Of a stretch of 64,000 bases of DNA, positions 61,005 to 64,000 are shown one piece after another. The stretch is taken from NCBI RefSeq assembly GCF_004364865.1, contig NZ_SOAU01000001.1, forward strand, positions 1,922,001-1,986,000, in the 5' to 3' direction. The DNA comes from Ilumatobacter fluminis (GTDB taxonomy: Bacteria; Actinomycetota; Acidimicrobiia; Acidimicrobiales; Ilumatobacteraceae). How positions within the stretch are numbered: the stretch's first letter is position 1; each line of letters starts with the position of its first letter. Position numbers and translations under genes: made by a program. The notes under the pieces are model-generated. The model ran no database searches. It saw only the letters and a list, made by a program, of their open reading frames with translations, and had not been told where the DNA came from.

Positions 61005-62126
61005 GTGACCACCGAGACCCCCACTCCGATCATCCCCGACTACGGCGGTGCCAACGTTCGCGGCATCGTTCCGGCGTTGCTCGGCCCGGGTTCGTGGGCC
61101 GATTCGCTGCCGTCGTGGTTCCCCGAGCCCGTCCGCCACGCCGACCAGGTCGTCCTGCTGGTCCTCGACGGCCTGGGCTGGGACCAGCTCCAGGAGCGTC
61201 CCGACATCGCACCGACGATCGCGGGCCTCACCGGCGGACGGATCTCGACCGTCGCCCCGACCACGACCGCAACGGCGCTGTCGTCGATCGCCACCGGTCT
61301 CACGCCTGGCGAGCACGGTCTGATCGGCTACCGCATGGTGCTCGGCGGCGAGGTCATGAACGTGTTGCAGTGGGCGGTCGACGGCGAGCAGCGTCGTCGT
61401 TCGCAACCGCCCGAGCGTGTGCAGTCGTATCCGGCGTTCCTCGGCGATCCGGTTCCGGTCGTGACCCCGATGGAACTCGTCGGTTCGGCGTTCTCGGCGG
61501 CGCACCTGCGCGGGAGTCGCCCGGTCGGCTGGCGGGCGCTGTCGTCGATGCCGATCGAGATCCGTCACCAACTCGACGACGGTGAGCGCCTCGTCTACGC
61601 CTACTACGGCGGCGTCGACAAGATCGCCCACGAGCGAGGGTTCGGCGACTTCTACGACGCCGAGCTCCGCGCCGCCGACCGGCTGGTCGGCGACATCCTG
61701 GCGGTGCTGCCGGCGGGCGCCGCACTGATGATCACGGCCGACCACGGCCAGGTCGAGATCGGCCCCAACATCGTCTATCCCTCGAACGGTCTCCTCGACC
61801 ATGTCGCCTTGCAGTCCGGCGAAGGCCGCTTCCGGTGGCTCCACGCCCACAAGGGCGGCCTCGACGACCTCCTCCAGGCGGCGACCGACGAGTTCTCCGA
61901 CACCGGCTGGGTCCTGAGCCGGGAGCAGATGATCGACGAGCGGTGGTTCGGCCCGAACCTGCCGACCCCGGTCGCATCGCGGCTCGGCGACGTCGCCGTC
62001 GTCGCCCGCGAACTCGTCAGCTACTACGACCCGCTCGACTCCGGGCCCTTCGAGCTGATGTGCCGTCACGGATCGATGACCTCCGCCGAGGTGTACGTCC
62101 CGCTCCTGGCGGGAATGGCCGAGTAG
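61005..62126 (+). CDS. Alkaline phosphatase superfamily phosphodiesterase/pyrophosphatase
   Basis: The 373-residue protein has the nucleotide pyrophosphatase/phosphodiesterase layout. The first metal Asp is in VVLLVLDGLGWDQL, the nucleophilic Thr in VAPTTTATALSSIATGLTPG, and metal ligands are in YYGGVDKIAHERG and LMITADHGQVEIG, with a late His in MCRHGSMTS. No signal peptide is visible, so it is probably cytoplasmic or exported by another route. GTG at 61005. The substrate could be nucleotides, nucleotide sugars or phosphodiesters. It is followed 33 bases later by bpa. Confidence 0.88.
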   Translation: MTTETPTPIIPDYGGANVRGIVPALLGPGSWADSLPSWFPEPVRHADQVVLLVLDGLGWDQLQERPDIAPTIAGLTGGRISTVAPTTTATALSSIATGLTPGEHGLIGYRMVLGGEVMNVLQWAVDGEQRRRSQPPERVQSYPAFLGDPVPVVTPMELVGSAFSAAHLRGSRPVGWRALSSMPIEIRHQLDDGERLVYAYYGGVDKIAHERGFGDFYDAELRAADRLVGDILAVLPAGAALMITADHGQVEIGPNIVYPSNGLLDHVALQSGEGRFRWLHAHKGGLDDLLQAATDEFSDTGWVLSREQMIDERWFGPNLPTPVASRLGDVAVVARELVSYYDPLDSGPFELMCRHGSMTSAEVYVPLLAGMAE

Positions 62127-62159
62127 GCCGATCCGTTACACAGCCCAGGAGCTGATTCG

Positions 62160-62783
62160 ATGACCGACACCAACACCACCCCCGACACGCCGACCACCGA
62201 GCCCGCCGACGAGACGTCAGATGCCGCCGGCACCAACGGTGCTGACGGTGTGGAGCGTGGCGAGCTGGTCGGAGTCCGGGACGGTGAGGGCGGCGACGAC
62301 GGTGACGAGAGTGGTGACGTCGAGCCGTCCGGTGCGATCACCGAGCCGGCCAAGGTCATGCGGATCGGTTCGATGGTCAAGCAACTCCTCGACGAGGTGC
62401 GCGACATGGAACTCGACGAGCCGAGCCGCGAGCGGCTGGCCGAGATCTACGAGCGTTCCGTCGTCGAGTTGAGCGAGGCGCTCTCGCCCGACCTGCAAGA
62501 GGAGCTCCGCATGCTCGCCCTGCCGTTCGACGAGGACACCGTGCCGACCGAGCCGGAACTGCGCATCGCCAAGGCCCAGCTGGTCGGCTGGCTCGAGGGG
62601 CTGTTCCACGGCATCCAGGCGTCGCTCGTCGCGCAACAGATGGCGGCCCGCCAGCAGCTCGAACAGATGCGCCAGATCGGCCCCGGCGGCCAACCGCAGC
62701 CGGGTCAGCCGATGCCCGGCCAGCCGGGCCAGCCCGGGCAGGGCCTGCCGCCGCAGAGCGACCGCCCCGGCACGTACATCTAG
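62160..62783 (+). CDS. bpa: Bacterial proteasome activator Bpa/PafE
   Basis: This 207-residue protein matches the ATP-independent activator of the actinobacterial 20S proteasome. The core (about 63-172) has AKVMRIGSMVKQLLDEVRDM, PSRERLAEIYERSVVELSEAL, DLQEELRMLALPFDEDTVPTEPELRIAKAQLVGWLEGLFHGIQASL-type sequence and AQQMAARQQLEQMRQ, the four-helix bundle that forms the 12-mer ring. The N-terminal 60 residues are acidic and disordered, and a Gly/Pro/Gln linker leads to the terminal GTYI, replacing the GQYL docking motif but keeping its Tyr. It implies proteasome genes elsewhere in the genome. Confidence 0.92.
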   Translation: MTDTNTTPDTPTTEPADETSDAAGTNGADGVERGELVGVRDGEGGDDGDESGDVEPSGAITEPAKVMRIGSMVKQLLDEVRDMELDEPSRERLAEIYERSVVELSEALSPDLQEELRMLALPFDEDTVPTEPELRIAKAQLVGWLEGLFHGIQASLVAQQMAARQQLEQMRQIGPGGQPQPGQPMPGQPGQPGQGLPPQSDRPGTYI

Positions 62784-63682
62784 AACAAGCTCGACTGCCC
62801 GGTCGTCTCGCCACGAGGCGCGACCGGGAGCGGGTCGGGGAGCGGTTCGAGTCCGGGAACGAGTTCGCGCACCGCGGCATGGAGTCGGCGGGCGAGGTCG
62901 GGCGAGTCGAGGTTCTCGGGCTGGTGCACGAACACGTACGGTCGGCGCCCCTCGGCGAGCCAGTCGACGAGCTGCGGTACCCACGCGGTCAGACCGGCCA
63001 GCGAACGGTCGGACGGGTCGGCGCCGATCACCCGCACCACCGGCTCGTCGCCCATCAGGTCGGTGACGACCGGCAGCTTCGGCTTCGTGCGCCGCTCGTC
63101 GACCGACGCCTCCGACCTGGGTGATTCGGCGTACAGCGGACGGGTGTCGAGCACGACCCGTCCGATCGGTCCGGTCGGAGCGTCGCTCAGGATCGAATCG
63201 ACCGCCCGGTGTGCGGCGCCGCCGTCGAAGAACGCCGGGTGCCGCAGCTCGACGACCCATCGGTGCGTCGCCGGGAGGCGCCCGACGAACTCGGCGAGCG
63301 CCCGCAGGTCGTTCGGTCCGAACGAGGGCGGCATCTGCAACTGCACCGGGCCGATCCGCTCACCCAGCGGCGAGATCCGGTCGAGGAACTCGGCGAGCGC
63401 TGCGTCGGCCCCGGCGCGGAGCCGGAGGTCGTGGGTGACGGTGCGCGGCACCTTGAACGCGAACCGGAACTCGTCCGGCGCCTGTGCCGCCCACTTCTCG
63501 ATCGTCGACGCGGCCGGCACGGCGTAGAACGTCGTGTTGCCCTCGACGGCGTTACACCAGCGTGCGTACTCGGACAGTTCGTTGCCCTTGTTGCCGGGGG
63601 AGAGGAACCGGCCGACCCACGGCCCGTGAGCCCACATCGGACAACCGACGCGCAGGACGGGTCGGGAGGACGGTGCAGTCAC
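62780..63682 (-). CDS. DUF72 (YecE-like) family protein
   Basis: This 300-residue TIM-barrel-like protein begins LRVGCPMWAHGPWVGRFLSP. NAVEGNTTFYAVPAASTIEKWA, FRFAFKVPRTVTHDLRL, GPVQLQMPPSFGP, HRWVVELRHPAFF, VVLDTRPLY and PYVFVHQPENLDSPDLAR are DUF72 blocks. Function is unknown; an endonuclease IV-like fold has been proposed for the family. GTG start at 63682, overlapping the luciferase-like stop by four bases. Its own TAG lies in CTAG and overlaps the bpa stop on the other strand. Confidence 0.9.
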   Translation of the reverse strand: MTAPSSRPVLRVGCPMWAHGPWVGRFLSPGNKGNELSEYARWCNAVEGNTTFYAVPAASTIEKWAAQAPDEFRFAFKVPRTVTHDLRLRAGADAALAEFLDRISPLGERIGPVQLQMPPSFGPNDLRALAEFVGRLPATHRWVVELRHPAFFDGGAAHRAVDSILSDAPTGPIGRVVLDTRPLYAESPRSEASVDERRTKPKLPVVTDLMGDEPVVRVIGADPSDRSLAGLTAWVPQLVDWLAEGRRPYVFVHQPENLDSPDLARRLHAAVRELVPGLEPLPDPLPVAPRGETTGQSSLF

Positions 63683-64000
63683 GGGGTGCCGTACGCCTCG
63701 ACGATCGGTTCGAGCTCGGCCGGGCTCGCCCCGTGCATGATCACCGCGTCGGCGCCCAGGTCGAGCTGACCTCGCACCGACGCAGCGCACTGCTCGGCGG
63801 TGCCGGTGGCAGCCGGGGCCAACCACTCGTCGGGGAGCAGCCCGGCGATGTGCTCGAGCTGCTCGGTCGAGGCCACGACGTCGATCGCGCCGCCGACGCC
63901 CTGTACGACCTCGTCGGCGCGGAACGCGCTGAGGACGGCCGGGTCCCACCGATTCGTCTCGACCATCAGGTCGCCGTACGCCTGCAGGTACGTGGCGAGT
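63679..64000 (-). CDS. LLM-class F420-dependent type oxidoreductase (5' part outside window)
   Basis: This is the C-terminal 106 residues of a luciferase-like oxidoreductase whose start lies beyond base 64000. LATYLQAYGDLMVETNRWDP leads to helices and strands ending PAATGTAEQCAASVRGQLDLGADAVIMHGASPAELEPIVEAYG, the usual last part of the barrel (GTPEQVxxxLxxxxxxGxDxVxLH). An internal Met at 63966 is not the start. Cofactor F420 is likely from the family in actinobacteria, but not proven. It overlaps the DUF72 start by four bases, so the two are co-transcribed. Confidence 0.88.
   Translation of the reverse strand, partial: LATYLQAYGDLMVETNRWDPAVLSAFRADEVVQGVGGAIDVVASTEQLEHIAGLLPDEWLAPAATGTAEQCAASVRGQLDLGADAVIMHGASPAELEPIVEAYGTP

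Noticed and set aside
63966-63966. Treating the Met at 63966 as the start of the last gene
   Set aside because: The frame stays open to base 64000 with plausible family sequence before the Met, and luciferase-like oxidoreductases are about 300 residues or longer.

Overview
The window is a contiguous stretch of a high-G+C actinobacterial chromosome. The support is a meso-diaminopimelate-type MurE, SepF/DivIVA-type division genes, a proteasome activator of the Bpa/PafE family, F420-type luciferase-like oxidoreductases, a classical menaquinone pathway, an actinobacterial-style short T-box in front of ileS, and a DUF222/HNH endonuclease. The gene set looks like a deep-branching class such as the Acidimicrobiia (Ilumatobacter-like). 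That placement is inference; no rRNA or tRNA gene is present to test it.

Left part (1-35993): a metabolic and accessory mosaic. It starts with a truncated SDR gene and a TetR/DHA2-exporter pair with a clear operator. Menaquinone genes are scattered between unrelated genes (menE, menA, a menH-like hydrolase, menD, menF, menG). Between them lie an amidase, a DsbA/FrnE-like oxidoreductase, a probable tRNA-queuosine mannosyltransferase homologue, a tyrosine phosphatase, a PLP dehydratase, a DUF222/HNH gene, a PhyH dioxygenase/TetR pair, acyl-CoA dehydrogenases, DNA polymerase IV, a MoxR-DUF58-transglutaminase operon, a divergent ROK protein, a LysM/NlpC-P60 wall hydrolase and a lipoate-ligase-like protein. 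Two 50-bp perfect palindromes flank part of the menaquinone region.

Centre (36082-54395): a long division and cell wall (dcw) cluster, all on the + strand: mraZ-rsmH-ftsL-ftsI-murE-mraY-murD-ftsW-murG-murC-murB-ftsQ-ftsZ-yggS-sepF-divIVA. Most junctions overlap by 1-8 bases. A promoter with three 10-bp-spaced MraZ boxes precedes mraZ. murF is missing from its usual place, as are the laccase-domain (ylmD) and yggT genes. FtsI carries a long Arg/Ser-rich cytoplasmic tail and FtsQ a very long acidic one; both are unusual.

Right part (54415-64000): an isoleucine T-box and ileS, a DUF167 gene, a DksA/TraR-like protein that has lost its zinc cysteines and gained a histone-like Lys/Ala tail, lspA, an RluD-type pseudouridine synthase, an Rrf2 regulator, a phosphodiesterase, the Bpa proteasome activator, a DUF72 protein, and the 3' end of a second luciferase-like gene that runs off the window.
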